From: Ectothiorhodospira shaposhnikovii
GTDB taxonomy: Bacteria; Pseudomonadota; Gammaproteobacteria; Ectothiorhodospirales; Ectothiorhodospiraceae
DNA: 60,347 nt
Assembly (NCBI RefSeq): GCF_016584105.1
Contig: NZ_NRSM01000021.1
Location: forward strand, 1 to 60,347
Reading direction: 5' to 3'
The position numbers and the translations under genes were made by a program. Under the pieces are notes generated by a model. That model made no database searches. It saw nothing but the letters and a program-made list of their open reading frames with translations, and was not told the DNA's origin. This document shows, in pieces, positions 1-8,593 of the stretch; the first letter of the stretch is position 1; each line of letters opens with the position of its first letter.

Positions 1-189
1 CTGGTCCTCCTGTTGGTCATGCTGGGGAGATTGCCGCTCACGTTCCTTGCGCAACCACCGATCCAACAGGCTGCGATTGATTCCCAGAGACCGGGCAGCT
101 TCGGCCACCCCATACCCCTGGCGCTCAACCAACGCCACTGCCTCAGCCTTGAATTCCGCCGTGTATCGACGTCGTGCCTTCTTGCTCAT
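1..189 (-). CDS. Transposase OrfA, N-terminal part (partial)
   Basis: The first 63 residues of a helix-turn-helix transposase subunit begin at 189 with MSKKARRRYTAEFKAEAVAL. The RRRYTxEFKxEAV opening followed by a GYGVAEAARSLGINRSLLxRW helix-turn-helix is typical of IS3-family OrfA (IS911-type). OrfA binds the IS ends and normally makes the OrfAB transposase by frameshifting. An SD-like GGAGG stands just before the ATG. The reading frame is open to the window edge, so nothing indicates inactivation. The copy at the other end of the window encodes the same visible residues. Confidence 0.85.
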   Translation of the reverse strand, partial: MSKKARRRYTAEFKAEAVALVERQGYGVAEAARSLGINRSLLDRWLRKERERQSPQHDQQEDQ

Positions 190-252
190 GAACACCTCCG
201 ATGCATAGCCTACGAGGCTTAACGGGGTGTCCGCTACAATTGAACCACTTCA
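1..252 (-). mobile_element. IS3-family-like insertion sequence, left copy (partial)
   Basis: The first 252 bases match, as reverse complement, the last 253 bases of the window apart from a few substitutions and one indel. The outer end reads TGAAGTGGTTCAATTGTAGC on the minus strand, followed by the OrfA leader and start. The element is cut by the window edge. Its right boundary at 252/253 is inferred from where similarity to the other copy stops. It sits in the 5' part of the DUF3649-type gene that follows. The IS3 assignment rests on OrfA alone, because OrfB lies outside the window. Confidence 0.8.
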
Positions 253-456
253 TTGGGCATTACCGTCCTGGTAGCCCTGGGAGTGGATTTCCATGAAGCA
301 GAGATGGGGATGCTGATGCTGGCCTTCATCCTGTTCCTGGGCCTGTTCCTGTGGGCCTTTTCGGCCGGCAGTCTGAAATGGGTGTGGGTCATGCTGGTGG
401 GTGGGGCCGGACTCATGACCGGCATGGCCTGGCTGCTGCAGGGCGTCTTGATATGA
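253..456 (+). pseudogene. DUF3649-type small membrane protein, 5' truncated by IS
   Basis: The open frame starts directly at the IS border and gives about 67 residues with two hydrophobic stretches (around residues 18-38 and 44-64) and the string LWAFSAGSLKWVW, which resembles DUF3649 proteins. In many gammaproteobacteria a DUF3649 gene, a PepSY gene and a DUF3325 gene follow a TonB siderophore receptor, and here the same order follows, so the family call leans on context. The 5' end and any receptor lie beyond the IS. Its stop overlaps the PepSY start as ATGA at 453-456, which indicates former translational coupling. Function of the family is unknown. Confidence 0.6.
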
Positions 457-2199
457 GTGCCGGACGGTCGGAGGTTCCTTTGATGTTCAGCAGTTTCCGC
501 CAAACCATGGCCTGGCTGCACACCTGGTTCGGTCTGATACTGGGGTTTGTGCTGATGGTTGCGTTCTTTTTCGGCACGTTGTCGGTGTTTGACCGGGAGA
601 TCGACCGCTGGGCGATTCCGGAAACCCGATTCGAGCCTCAGACCATGCCCTCCTTCGATCATATCCTGTTGCCTGTCCTGCGGCAGGTGGAGCCGGACCA
701 GAAGGAGTACGAGAGACAAATGCCTTGGCTGCATGATTTCGGCCAGGGCCCGATGACCCCGCGCCTGGAACTTCCCGTGGACGAGTATTGGGCCTACACC
801 ACCCATCGGGATCCGGTGCTTGTCATGGGGGTGGGGTTTGGCGTGCCCCATCCCAGGGATCCGGCGGCCCACAATCATATTCACGGGGACGTAACCATTG
901 ATCCCCGCAGCGGCGTCCTGGTACCGGATGACGCACTCAAGATCGGCAGTCGCTGGTTTTACCCCATGCACTACAGCCTGAACTGGACATGGAAGTACCT
1001 GGGTTACTGGATCGTGGGTCTGGCCGGATTCTTCATGCTGGTGGCGCTGGTGACCGGTGTGATTATCCACCGCAAGCTCTTCCGGGAATTCTTCACCTTC
1101 CGTCCTGGCCACCAGATCCTGCGCAGTACCCTGGATCTTCACAATCTTACCGGCGTGGTGGCGCTGCCTTTTCACTTCTTCTTTGCCTTTACAGGACTGC
1201 TGATATTTGCCGGCTGGCTTTACTTTCCGGTCGGCAATACGCTGCTCAAGCCGCTGCATGATCTGGAGCATCAGCGGGAGGCGCTGGAAATCGGTTTGCC
1301 TTATGAACGGTCCGGGCATCCAGCGCCACTGGCCTCGGTGGATGCCATGATGGCCGAGGCCCAGCGGCGCTGGGATGCCCGTGGTATGCCAGGGGATGTG
1401 GGGTTTCTGGTGGTTCGCCATGTAGGGGATGTCAATGGCTATGTGAGCCTGTATCGTGCCGGCAGCGACCGCGTGGCCTTGGTGGGGGAGGGCATCCATT
1501 TCAAGGCCAGTACTGGGGAAGTGCTGCGGGAAGATCCACCACGGACCGTGGTTTCGGAGATCCACGATTTTCTTGTTGGCCTGCACCTGCAGCACTTTGA
1601 ACACTGGTTCCTGCGCTGGTTATATGTGCTGGGAGGCTTGCTGGGGTGTACCTGTATTGCCACCGGCTTTGTCTTCTTCGTGGAAAAGCGCAAAAGGAAA
1701 CACGCAGAAGCGGGAGGTCAGGGAAGTCGCCTGGTGGATGCCCTGGCAGTGACCACGGTGACGGGCATGGTGATTGCCGCCATCGGCATGCTGGTGGTGA
1801 ATCGGATACTGCCTTCCGACCTGATTGGTAAGGGGGATTGGGAGAAGGGTCGCCTGGGTACTTACCCTGCTGCATGCCCTGTGGCGCAGTGCCCCGGTAA
1901 CGGCGGCACGGATCAATCCTGCCTGGAGGGAACAGTGTCGGGTGATCGCGGTACTGGCGGTGGCTGCAGTGCTGCTGAACTGGGCTACCACCGGCGACCA
2001 TCTGCTCAAGACCGCGCTCACTGACCGCTACTGGGCGGTGGCGGGGGTCGATGTGAGTCTGTTGGGGGTGGCATTGCTGGCCACGGGCGCGGCCCGATTG
2101 CTGTGGAAGCGGGAGTCCGCCCATAGCTTCCACGAGGCCAGTGCGGCAGCACCTGTTGGCAGGACCTTGAAGCGGGCGACGGGCAAACAACATGGTTGA
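453..2199 (+). pseudogene. PepSY-associated TM protein (iron uptake accessory), frameshifted
   Basis: The ATG at 453 overlaps the previous stop. The first frame encodes SFRQTMAWLHTWFGLILGF and further membrane helices typical of PepSY_TM proteins linked to siderophore uptake, some of which reduce ferri-siderophores. Frame 0 runs to a stop at 2024, but its sequence stops looking membrane-like after about 1848. The neighbouring frame continues with VAWVLTLLHALWR and two more hydrophobic segments to 2199. Deleting one G from the GGG at 1847-1849 joins the two parts into GDWEKVAWVLTLLHALWR, restoring a protein of about 580 residues. Either the gene is broken or there is a one-base sequencing error. 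The restored end overlaps the DUF3325 start. Confidence 0.75.
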
Positions 2200-2506
2200 T
2201 GCGGCAGCGATTTATCTCATGGGGGCGACCCTGGCCGCGTTGCTGGGATTCGCCTGGCTGGCCCTGGCAATGGAGGTTCATTGGCGGCAGGTATTCGGGC
2301 GGGTCGGCCCCTCGCCGGGCACCCGCAGTGCCCTGAGACTGCTGGGAGGGGCATCATTGCTGGGTTCCCTGGGGTTGTGTCTGCTGGCCGATCATGCCTC
2401 CATGGCGGCACTGGTCTGGTTCATGCTGCTGGCCCTGGCCGGGGTATGTGTTGCGTTGCTGCTTGCCTGGCGGTCTGCCTGGCTTCGCCGGTTATGGCCC
2501 GGATGA
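2192..2506 (+). CDS. DUF3325 family membrane protein
   Basis: This small protein of 104 residues has three hydrophobic segments (about 5-25, 47-65 and 70-95). The length, the start MVDAAAIYLMGATLAALLGF and the position after DUF3649 and PepSY genes fit DUF3325, an uncharacterised family usually found downstream of TonB siderophore receptors. Its ATG at 2192 lies inside the end of the PepSY gene, so translation was probably coupled. The last 15 bases overlap tail to tail with the convergent diguanylate cyclase gene. With the upstream genes damaged, the protein may be made but serve no complete operon. Confidence 0.65.
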   Translation: MVDAAAIYLMGATLAALLGFAWLALAMEVHWRQVFGRVGPSPGTRSALRLLGGASLLGSLGLCLLADHASMAALVWFMLLALAGVCVALLLAWRSAWLRRLWPG

Positions 2507-4309
2507 GACCACCCGGTTGCGGCCGGAGGCCTTGGCGCGATAGAGGGCAAGATCTGCCGCCCTGATCAGTGCCTCGGGTGAGCATGCTTCCTGCCTCCCC
2601 AGCGTCGCTACCCCGATGCTCACGGTGATCACCTGCAAGGGGGAGTTTTCGTGGGGCAGTGCCTTGTGTTCCAGCATGTCGCGGATGTCTTCCGCCAGTC
2701 CCAGGGCTTCCGCATGGTCAAGGCCGCCGCAGATGATCGCGAATTCCTCGCCGCCGTAGCGGGCCGCCAGGTCGCTGGCCCGCTGGGTATGCTGCCGCAG
2801 CACATCGGCCAGCAGCTGCATGCAGCGGTCCCCGGCCACATGTCCATAATGATCGTTGTAGGCCTTGAACCAGTCGATATCCAGCATCAACAGGCTCAGT
2901 GGCTGGGCGAAACGACGGGTTCTGGCCCATTCCCTTGCCAGCACTTCGTCAAAGCAGCGTCGGTTGGCCAGACCCGTGAGGGCGTCGGTGCGGGACAGGC
3001 GGGACAATTCCCGGTTGGCCTGCTCCAGCTCCCGGGTGCGTGCGGCCACCTGCTGTTCCAGATCCTGGGTCTGCCGTGCCATGCGATAGGCCATCTGTCC
3101 CAATGCCTGTGACAACTGGCTGACTTCCATCACCGGGGTGCGGATGTCAGGCCGGTAAGTCCAGTCTCCCCGCCCGAGCCGGGTTGCCCAGCGGCTCAAG
3201 GCCACCAGGGGGCGTGTGACCCAGATGCTCACCAGGGTGATCAGCAGCATCCCCAGCAACAGTATCCCGGCGGCAACCAGCAACAGTTTCCGTATCAGGT
3301 CCAGCATCGGTGCCATGAACTGGGTCTGTGGGATCGCCTGTACGATTTGAAGGGTCGGGCCGTCCTGCAGCGAGTAGCTTACCCAGTCCACCAGGTAGCG
3401 TTCATCTCCGATCTGATGCAGTATCCGCCCCTGTTCGGATTCCGTCTGTCGCTCCAGCAGTTCACCCAGTTCCCTGAGCAGGGGCGAGTCACTTTCCCGT
3501 ATGCTGATCCTGCGGGTTTCGTCACGGCTCAGGAAATAGACCGGGTCCGGGGTGGAGTTTGCCAGAAGTTTTCCGTCCGATTCGGTGATGAAGGCCACGC
3601 CACCGGAGCGTTCCATCACTTCGCTCAGCCAGCGGCTGAGTTGCACAATCGAAAGATCGGCGCTAATCACCCCCACGAACTGGTCGTCTGCGCCGTACAG
3701 AGGGGCCGATATGCCCAGGCCCATGGTGCCGTAGTCACCGGCGGGGTCATTGATGGCATAGCGGTAGACCGGGTACCAGCTCATGCGGCCCATCGCCAGG
3801 GCAGCCACGAACCAGGGGCGGAGACGGGCATCGTAGTGGTCGTTGCCGGCATCGATCAGTTCCCCCGGGCGATTACGTTCGTCCGCGCGGTAGAGGGACA
3901 TGACGCGGTGGTTGTCGACGCTGGCCTGCAATATGCGCAGACCGCGATCCTCGCCCAGCGGGGGACGGCTGGCGGCAAAATATTCTCCTTCGGGTGTGCC
4001 CGTGGAGAGAAAGGTGAGCAGAGGCTGCTGCTCCAGTTGCAGCAGGAAGTTGCGAGTCATGGTCTCTGGTTCGCGGGGATCGATCACTCCCTGACGGACC
4101 TGGGCGACATTGAGACTTACCACCTGCCGGGGGACTTCAAAGAACTGGCGTACCTTGTCGTTCACCTGGCTGCTCACCTCCTCCGCCAGCCGGGTCTGCA
4201 GGCGCAGGGACATCGATTCCGCAGCCTGATAGGTGAGCCACCACTGAATGGCCACCAGCAGCACCAGGCCCGTGCCCAGCAGCAGGATGATGTAGCGTTT
4301 GAGTGACAT
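2492..4309 (-). CDS. Membrane diguanylate cyclase with periplasmic Cache-type sensor
   Basis: The protein has 605 residues: TM helix about 7-27, a large periplasmic region about 30-335 with Cache-like strings (YDARLRPWFV, GTMGLGISAPLY, VGVISADLSI), a second TM about 340-364, HAMP about 365-420, a short coiled coil, then a GGDEF domain. The active site YGGEEF is intact (GGEEF at 519-523). The inhibitory I-site RASD lies at 510-513 with the classic spacing, so an active, product-inhibited cyclase making c-di-GMP from two GTP is expected. The ligand sensed outside is unknown. The gene is monocistronic, 68 bases downstream of nrdG. Confidence 0.92.
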   Translation of the reverse strand: MSLKRYIILLLGTGLVLLVAIQWWLTYQAAESMSLRLQTRLAEEVSSQVNDKVRQFFEVPRQVVSLNVAQVRQGVIDPREPETMTRNFLLQLEQQPLLTFLSTGTPEGEYFAASRPPLGEDRGLRILQASVDNHRVMSLYRADERNRPGELIDAGNDHYDARLRPWFVAALAMGRMSWYPVYRYAINDPAGDYGTMGLGISAPLYGADDQFVGVISADLSIVQLSRWLSEVMERSGGVAFITESDGKLLANSTPDPVYFLSRDETRRISIRESDSPLLRELGELLERQTESEQGRILHQIGDERYLVDWVSYSLQDGPTLQIVQAIPQTQFMAPMLDLIRKLLLVAAGILLLGMLLITLVSIWVTRPLVALSRWATRLGRGDWTYRPDIRTPVMEVSQLSQALGQMAYRMARQTQDLEQQVAARTRELEQANRELSRLSRTDALTGLANRRCFDEVLAREWARTRRFAQPLSLLMLDIDWFKAYNDHYGHVAGDRCMQLLADVLRQHTQRASDLAARYGGEEFAIICGGLDHAEALGLAEDIRDMLEHKALPHENSPLQVITVSIGVATLGRQEACSPEALIRAADLALYRAKASGRNRVVSSGP

Positions 4310-4377
4310 GCCTTGAGGTCCGTACCGGGGACATAACTGGTGAAGATTACCATGTCACCCGGTTGCAGGAGGGGACC

Positions 4378-5007
4378 TCAGGGGATTGAAGGGGACCTGA
4401 CCGGCTGAAGCCGGTGCCGCTGGACCCCGGCCCGGGCCAGGCGGGATTGCAGTGCGGACAGCTGTGCTTCCATTTCAGGTACCACGGTGGTGCGCACCTC
4501 CAGGGCCACATCGGTGGCCAGCACCCGGTACAGGCTTTCCCAGGCGGCCTCGCCGGAACCCGGCATACCCGTGATCGCCGGATAGTCTTCGGGCAGGGCC
4601 TTGATGTCCAGGCCCACCCAGTCGGTGAAGGGCAGAACTCTGGCCAGGCGCTCGGGGTAGATGCCGGCGGTGTGCAGCCCCACCTTGAAGCCCATCTTTC
4701 GCACCTGGACCATGGCCTGTGCCAGCCCGCTCTGCAGGGTGGGTTCGCCGCCGCTGAACACCACGGCATCCAGCAGCCCGCGGCGCTGGGCCAGAAATGC
4801 CGTCACCTGGTCCCAACCTATCGGCGCCTCCGTCCGTGGAGGCTGCAGCCGGGTGTTATGGCAATACCCGCAGCGCCAGGGGCAGCCCTGACAGAAGATC
4901 ACGGCTGCCAGCTCACCGGGATAGTCGATGGTGGTGAGGGGGATCATTCCCCCCACCCGCAGCGACCCGGCCGCCGTGGCCGTCACTGCATATTCAGCGG
5001 TTTGCAT
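4378..5007 (-). CDS. nrdG: Anaerobic ribonucleotide reductase activating protein (radical SAM)
   Basis: NrdG uses a 4Fe-4S cluster and S-adenosylmethionine to create the glycyl radical of class III ribonucleotide reductase. The protein begins MQTAEYAV, is 209 residues long, and carries the cluster motif CxxxCxxC as C42, C46, C49 (CPWRCGYC), followed by the SGGEPTLQ glycine motif that binds SAM. The open frame extends upstream, but the start at 5007 gives the usual family length and overlaps the end of the small glycyl-radical gene by 14 bases, which suggests coupling. The operon is nrdD, glycyl-radical subunit, nrdG. It should act only when oxygen is absent. Confidence 0.92.
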   Translation of the reverse strand: MQTAEYAVTATAAGSLRVGGMIPLTTIDYPGELAAVIFCQGCPWRCGYCHNTRLQPPRTEAPIGWDQVTAFLAQRRGLLDAVVFSGGEPTLQSGLAQAMVQVRKMGFKVGLHTAGIYPERLARVLPFTDWVGLDIKALPEDYPAITGMPGSGEAAWESLYRVLATDVALEVRTTVVPEMEAQLSALQSRLARAGVQRHRLQPVRSPSIP

Positions 5008-5185
5008 GGTCCGACGCGACACCAGGCTCCTCGAAGTAGCGGCGCTGCGCGTGTTCCGACTGCTTGCCCCTGTTGAAGGCGGACACGGGGCGGTGATAGC
5101 CCATGACCCGGGTCCAGACCTCGCAGGGGGTGCGTTCCTCGTCACTCAGGGTGATGCCGGCAGTGTGGTTGTGGTTCGTGTTCAT
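4994..5185 (-). CDS. Separately encoded C-terminal glycyl-radical domain of class III RNR
   Basis: The 63 residues contain CEVWTRVMGYHRPVSAFNRG, the sequence that normally forms the last part of NrdD and holds the radical glycine (RVxGY; here Gly29). The main nrdD frame ends just after its zinc-ribbon cysteines without this motif. The small gene has its own strong Shine-Dalgarno (AAGGAGA, six bases before the ATG) and a 33-base gap from the nrdD stop. It therefore looks like genuine gene fission, not a frameshift. The product presumably docks on NrdD in trans and is activated by NrdG. I recall similar short ORFs beside nrdD in other proteobacteria but cannot verify this. Confidence 0.8.
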   Translation of the reverse strand: MNTNHNHTAGITLSDEERTPCEVWTRVMGYHRPVSAFNRGKQSEHAQRRYFEEPGVASDHANR

Positions 5186-5218
5186 GGTCGGTCTCCTTAA
5201 AAGATGGTTGGGTGCGGC

Positions 5219-7255
5219 TCAGGCCACAGCAGCGGCCTGGGCCTGCTTGCGGGCGATGATCTCCTGGTCGCAGTGGGGGCAGAAGGCATGCTCGCCGGCG
5301 ATGTAGCCGTGCTTTGGGCAGATGGAGAAGATCGGGGTGACCGTGATGTAGGGCTGACGGAAGTTTTCCAGGGCCCGGCGTACCAGGCGCTTGCAGGCCT
5401 CCGGGGAGGATATCTGCTCGCCCATGTACAGATGCAGCACGGTGCCGCCGGTGTAGCGGGTTTGCAGCGCTTCCTGGCGGGACAGGGCCTCGAAGGGATC
5501 GGCGGTGAAACCCACCGGCAGCTGGGAGCTGTTGGTGTAATAGGGGGCATCAGCGGTGCCGGACTGGATGATGCCCGGATAGCGCTTTTGATCCTCCCGC
5601 GCAAGGCGGTAGGTGGTGCCCTCGGCGGGTGTCGCTTCCAGGTTGTACATGTTGCCGGTCTCTTCCTGGAATTCCAGCATCCGGGCGCGGACGTGGTCCA
5701 GCAGACGCAGGGCCATGGCATGGCCGGCGTCGGAGGTGATGTCCTCGGCATCGGCGGTGAAGTTGCGGATCATCTCGTTGATGCCGTTCACGCCGATGGT
5801 GGAGAAGTGGTTGCGCAATGTCCCCAGGTAGCGCCGGGTGTAGGGGAACAGCCCGTCCTCCATGTGTCGGGCGATGACCTTGCGCTTGATCTCCAGGCTG
5901 TTGCGGGCCAGTTCCAGCAGCCGGTCCAGTTGGGAAAGCAGACCGGCTTCGTCCCCCCGATGGGTGAAGCCCAGGCGGGCGCAGTTGATGGTGACCACAC
6001 CCAGGGAGCCGGTCTGCTCCGCCGAGCCGAACAGGCCGTTGCCCCGCTTGAGCAGTTCCCGCAGGTCCAGCTGCAGCCGGCAGCACATGGAGCGCACCAT
6101 GTTGGGCGACAGCTCCGAGTTGAGGAAATTCTGGAAATAGGGCAGGCCGTACTTGGCGGTCATGGCGAACAGCCGTTCCGTGTTGTCGCTTTCCCAGGGA
6201 AAATCCGAGGTGATGTTGTAGGTGGGGATGGGGAAGGTGAAGATCCGGCCCCGGGCGTCACCTTCGGTCATCACCTCGATGTAGGCCCGGTTGATCATGT
6301 CCATCTCCGCCTGCAGGTCGCCATAGCAGAAATCCTGCTCCCGGCCACCGATGACGGGCACCTGCTCCCGCAGGTCTTCCGGGCAGACCCAGTCGAAGGT
6401 CAGGTTGGTGAAGGGGGTCTGGCAGCCCCAGCGGGACGGGACGTTGAGGTTGTAGATCAGTTCCTGCATGTACTGCTTGACCTGGGCGTAGTCGAGCCGG
6501 TCCACCCGGACAAACGGGGCCATGTAGGTGTCGAAGCTGGAAAAGGCCTGGGCGCCGGCCCATTCGTTCTGCAGGGTACCCAGGAAATTGACGATCTGGC
6601 CCACGGCGGAGGAGAAGTGGCGGGGCGGGGCGGCTTCCACCTTGCCCGGCACGCCGTTGAAGCCTTCCACCAGCAGGGTGCGCAGGGACCAGCCGGCGCA
6701 GTAGCCGGCCAGCATGTCCAGGTCATGGATGTGGTAGTCACCGTCCCGATGGGCCTGGCCGATCTCCGGTGGATAGACGTGGTTGAGCCAGTAATTGGCG
6801 ATCATCTTGCCGGAGGTGTTGAGGATCAGGCCGCCCAGGGAGTAGCCCTGGTTGGCGTTGGCGGCCACCCGCCAGTCGGAACGGTCCAGGTATTCGCTGA
6901 TGGAGGCATCCACGTCCACCAGGGTCCGGCGGTCGGCCCGCAGGGCCTTGTGCTGTTCCCGGTAGACGATGTAGGCCCGGGCAGTGCGCAGATGGTTGGC
7001 ACTGATCAGGGTCTGTTCCACCACATCCTGGATGTTTTCGATGTCCGGGCACTGACCCTGGGCAAAACGATGGGCCAGCACCTTCACCACCTGGGCGGTG
7101 AGCAGGGTGGCTTCATGGTCTCCGAATTCTCCGGTGGCCTGACCGGCCCGGCGGATGGCGGACTCGATGCGATCGGCATCAAACGGCAGGCGACGGCCGT
7201 CGCGCTTGATGACCTGGGTGGGCAGGGCGGGCATTCGGGAAGGCAGGGGTTCCAT
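5219..7255 (-). CDS. nrdD: Anaerobic ribonucleoside-triphosphate reductase, large subunit
   Basis: Class III enzyme reducing ribonucleoside triphosphates to dNTPs without oxygen. The start at 7255 (MEPLPSRM) has an AAAGGA upstream and gives 678 residues. An ATP-cone allosteric domain (VIKRDGRRLPFDADRIESAI) occupies about residues 12-100, followed by the barrel with conserved stretches such as HIHDLDM, NLNVPSRWG and TINCARLG. The C-terminus holds four potential zinc ligands (CPKH...CPHC). The frame ends there without the expected RVxGY radical loop, which is supplied by the next gene. A pair of NrdR boxes lies upstream. First gene of a three-gene operon. Confidence 0.93.
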   Translation of the reverse strand: MEPLPSRMPALPTQVIKRDGRRLPFDADRIESAIRRAGQATGEFGDHEATLLTAQVVKVLAHRFAQGQCPDIENIQDVVEQTLISANHLRTARAYIVYREQHKALRADRRTLVDVDASISEYLDRSDWRVAANANQGYSLGGLILNTSGKMIANYWLNHVYPPEIGQAHRDGDYHIHDLDMLAGYCAGWSLRTLLVEGFNGVPGKVEAAPPRHFSSAVGQIVNFLGTLQNEWAGAQAFSSFDTYMAPFVRVDRLDYAQVKQYMQELIYNLNVPSRWGCQTPFTNLTFDWVCPEDLREQVPVIGGREQDFCYGDLQAEMDMINRAYIEVMTEGDARGRIFTFPIPTYNITSDFPWESDNTERLFAMTAKYGLPYFQNFLNSELSPNMVRSMCCRLQLDLRELLKRGNGLFGSAEQTGSLGVVTINCARLGFTHRGDEAGLLSQLDRLLELARNSLEIKRKVIARHMEDGLFPYTRRYLGTLRNHFSTIGVNGINEMIRNFTADAEDITSDAGHAMALRLLDHVRARMLEFQEETGNMYNLEATPAEGTTYRLAREDQKRYPGIIQSGTADAPYYTNSSQLPVGFTADPFEALSRQEALQTRYTGGTVLHLYMGEQISSPEACKRLVRRALENFRQPYITVTPIFSICPKHGYIAGEHAFCPHCDQEIIARKQAQAAAVA

Positions 7256-7274
7256 GAATATGGGATCCTTTGTG

Positions 7275-7321
7275 TGACTAGATATGGTGGCGTGGATTAT
7301 AGCAGGCACAATATTTTGTGA
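7275..7321 (-). promoter_or_regulatory. NrdR box pair upstream of nrdD
   Basis: GCACAATATTTTGTGA at 7306-7321 is an almost perfect match to the palindromic NrdR box (ACACWATATMTWGTGT). A second, weaker box (TGACTAGATATGGTGG, 11 of 16 positions) lies at 7275-7290. The centres are 31 bp apart, three helical turns, the spacing known for NrdR tandem boxes. The pair lies 20-66 bases before the nrdD start, where NrdR bound to dATP/ATP would block transcription. No nrdR gene is in the window. Confidence 0.8.
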
Positions 7322-7595
7322 AAGGGCCTGGGTGGGGTTGTGCTGCAAAGTCCGCTGAAGTTCATGGTTGCCATGGTGAAGGTGACCCGTAATCCCTGCG
7401 GATGGCACACGCCCGACATCCATTGGGCATCAAGCCCAATGGGACCGGGGATGGGGAGCGTTGTCGATGGCGCGGCTTGGTGCGCGGTGATACGGGGGGA
7501 TCGGCCCTATCTGCGAGATTTCGCAGATGACGCTTGCACATGCCTGGGCGGATGGGAATACATGGGCTGAAAAAACGGGGAGTATCGTCGAGGAA
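7322..7595. other. Intergenic region with two perfect inverted repeats
   Basis: Between nrdD and the HDOD gene there is no convincing ORF. Two inverted repeats stand out: CATTGGGC-ATCAA-GCCCAATG near 7420-7440, and ATCTGCGA-GATT-TCGCAGAT at 7509-7528 with an 8-bp perfect stem and 4-base loop. Neither is followed by a T-tract on either strand, so they are not standard terminators. They could be regulator sites or RNA hairpins 3' of the HDOD gene. I looked for a TTGAT-N4-ATCAA FNR site and found none. Confidence 0.5.
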
Positions 7596-8444
7596 TCAGC
7601 AAATATCGTGCTGCAGGATCAGTTCATCGGACAGGTCTGCCTGCAGGACTTCATGGTCGTATTCGGTCAGGCCGAGGTGATCCAGCGTCTGTGCGCTGGT
7701 GGCCGACCACTCGCTGTCGTCACGATCGTACTTCACTCGACTCAGGATATTGACGGCGAGTTTGCTGATTGCATACAGATCCTTGAGTGGCCGGTTGATA
7801 TGTCTGTCTTCCAGAAACGAGGGATCGTGGTGCCGCAGGATCAGTTGGGCGAGTGGCGGGGGGAGATTCCAGGAGCTGGCCACGTAGTAGCCGATCACTG
7901 CGTGGTTGGTCGGATAGTGATCTTCTTCGACATCTGTAAAGATCCGGTTTGATGTCTGGTTCGCTTCCATGAGTACGGCACGGTAGTCGGGATACTTGAT
8001 GGCCATGATGGGGATGCCGCAATCACGGAACAGGCCGAAACTGTAGGTGTCATCCGCCGGGCATGTCTTGTACAACTCCAGATGCTCCCTGAGCAGCAGC
8101 ATGGTTTTGGCAGTCTGAGTGGCGGTATCCCAGAACTTTTCAAGGGAGATGGAAGAGTTTCCGGTGATGGACTGTCGCAGTTTCTGGGCCGCCACAAGCT
8201 GACTGATGGCGCTGGTGCCCATAAGGGAGACCGCGTTTTGAATGTCCGTGATCTGCCGGCCCAGGCCGAACAGGGGAGAGTTGACCGTCTTGAGTACGCT
8301 GGCCGACAGGCCCACATCCCGGGCGATGACGTCGGCAAACTGGTTCAAGGTGACGCCTGGAAGAGTCCGCAGTCGTTGAATTTCCGCCAGTACATCAGGC
8401 CGTGCCGGTATTTCAAATTCTCTCACGGCTTTCCCATCATCCAT
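7596..8444 (-). CDS. HDOD domain protein
   Basis: The 282 residues correspond to a single HDOD domain: an N-terminal helix region with TLPGVTLNQFADVIARDVGLSA, then SVLKTVNSPLFGLGRQITDI and AVSLMGTSAISQLV, the hallmark helices of HDOD proteins. HDOD is related to HD phosphohydrolases but lacks their full metal site, and is thought to act in signalling or protein interaction. No extra output domain is visible. The gene stands alone between nrdD and hutW, with long spacers on both sides. The actual role and partner cannot be told from the sequence. Confidence 0.85.
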   Translation of the reverse strand: MDDGKAVREFEIPARPDVLAEIQRLRTLPGVTLNQFADVIARDVGLSASVLKTVNSPLFGLGRQITDIQNAVSLMGTSAISQLVAAQKLRQSITGNSSISLEKFWDTATQTAKTMLLLREHLELYKTCPADDTYSFGLFRDCGIPIMAIKYPDYRAVLMEANQTSNRIFTDVEEDHYPTNHAVIGYYVASSWNLPPPLAQLILRHHDPSFLEDRHINRPLKDLYAISKLAVNILSRVKYDRDDSEWSATSAQTLDHLGLTEYDHEVLQADLSDELILQHDIC

Positions 8445-8593
8445 AACGCAATCTCAGCCCCGGGTTTGTGATCAACCTTGCAATGATGGCTCCAGAGGAC
8501 AGATGAAATCAAATGGCATTTTCCCTGAAACCTTCCCGCGCATGATGGCTGGACGTGGTGTCCGGTTGCGGTTAGCCATGGCCAGAATACCTT

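Noticed and set aside
234-1604. Long minus-strand open frame opposite the PepSY gene
   Set aside because: It is His/Gln/Arg-rich with no domain or ribosome site, and lies antisense to a clear membrane-protein gene; typical of shadow frames in GC-rich DNA.
5204-7321. 705-residue plus-strand open frame opposite nrdD
   Set aside because: Gly/Val/His-rich antisense of a highly conserved enzyme gene, without its own signals.
7415-7441. FNR-type site before nrdD
   Set aside because: ATCAA within the CATTGGGC hairpin has no TTGAT partner at the right distance.
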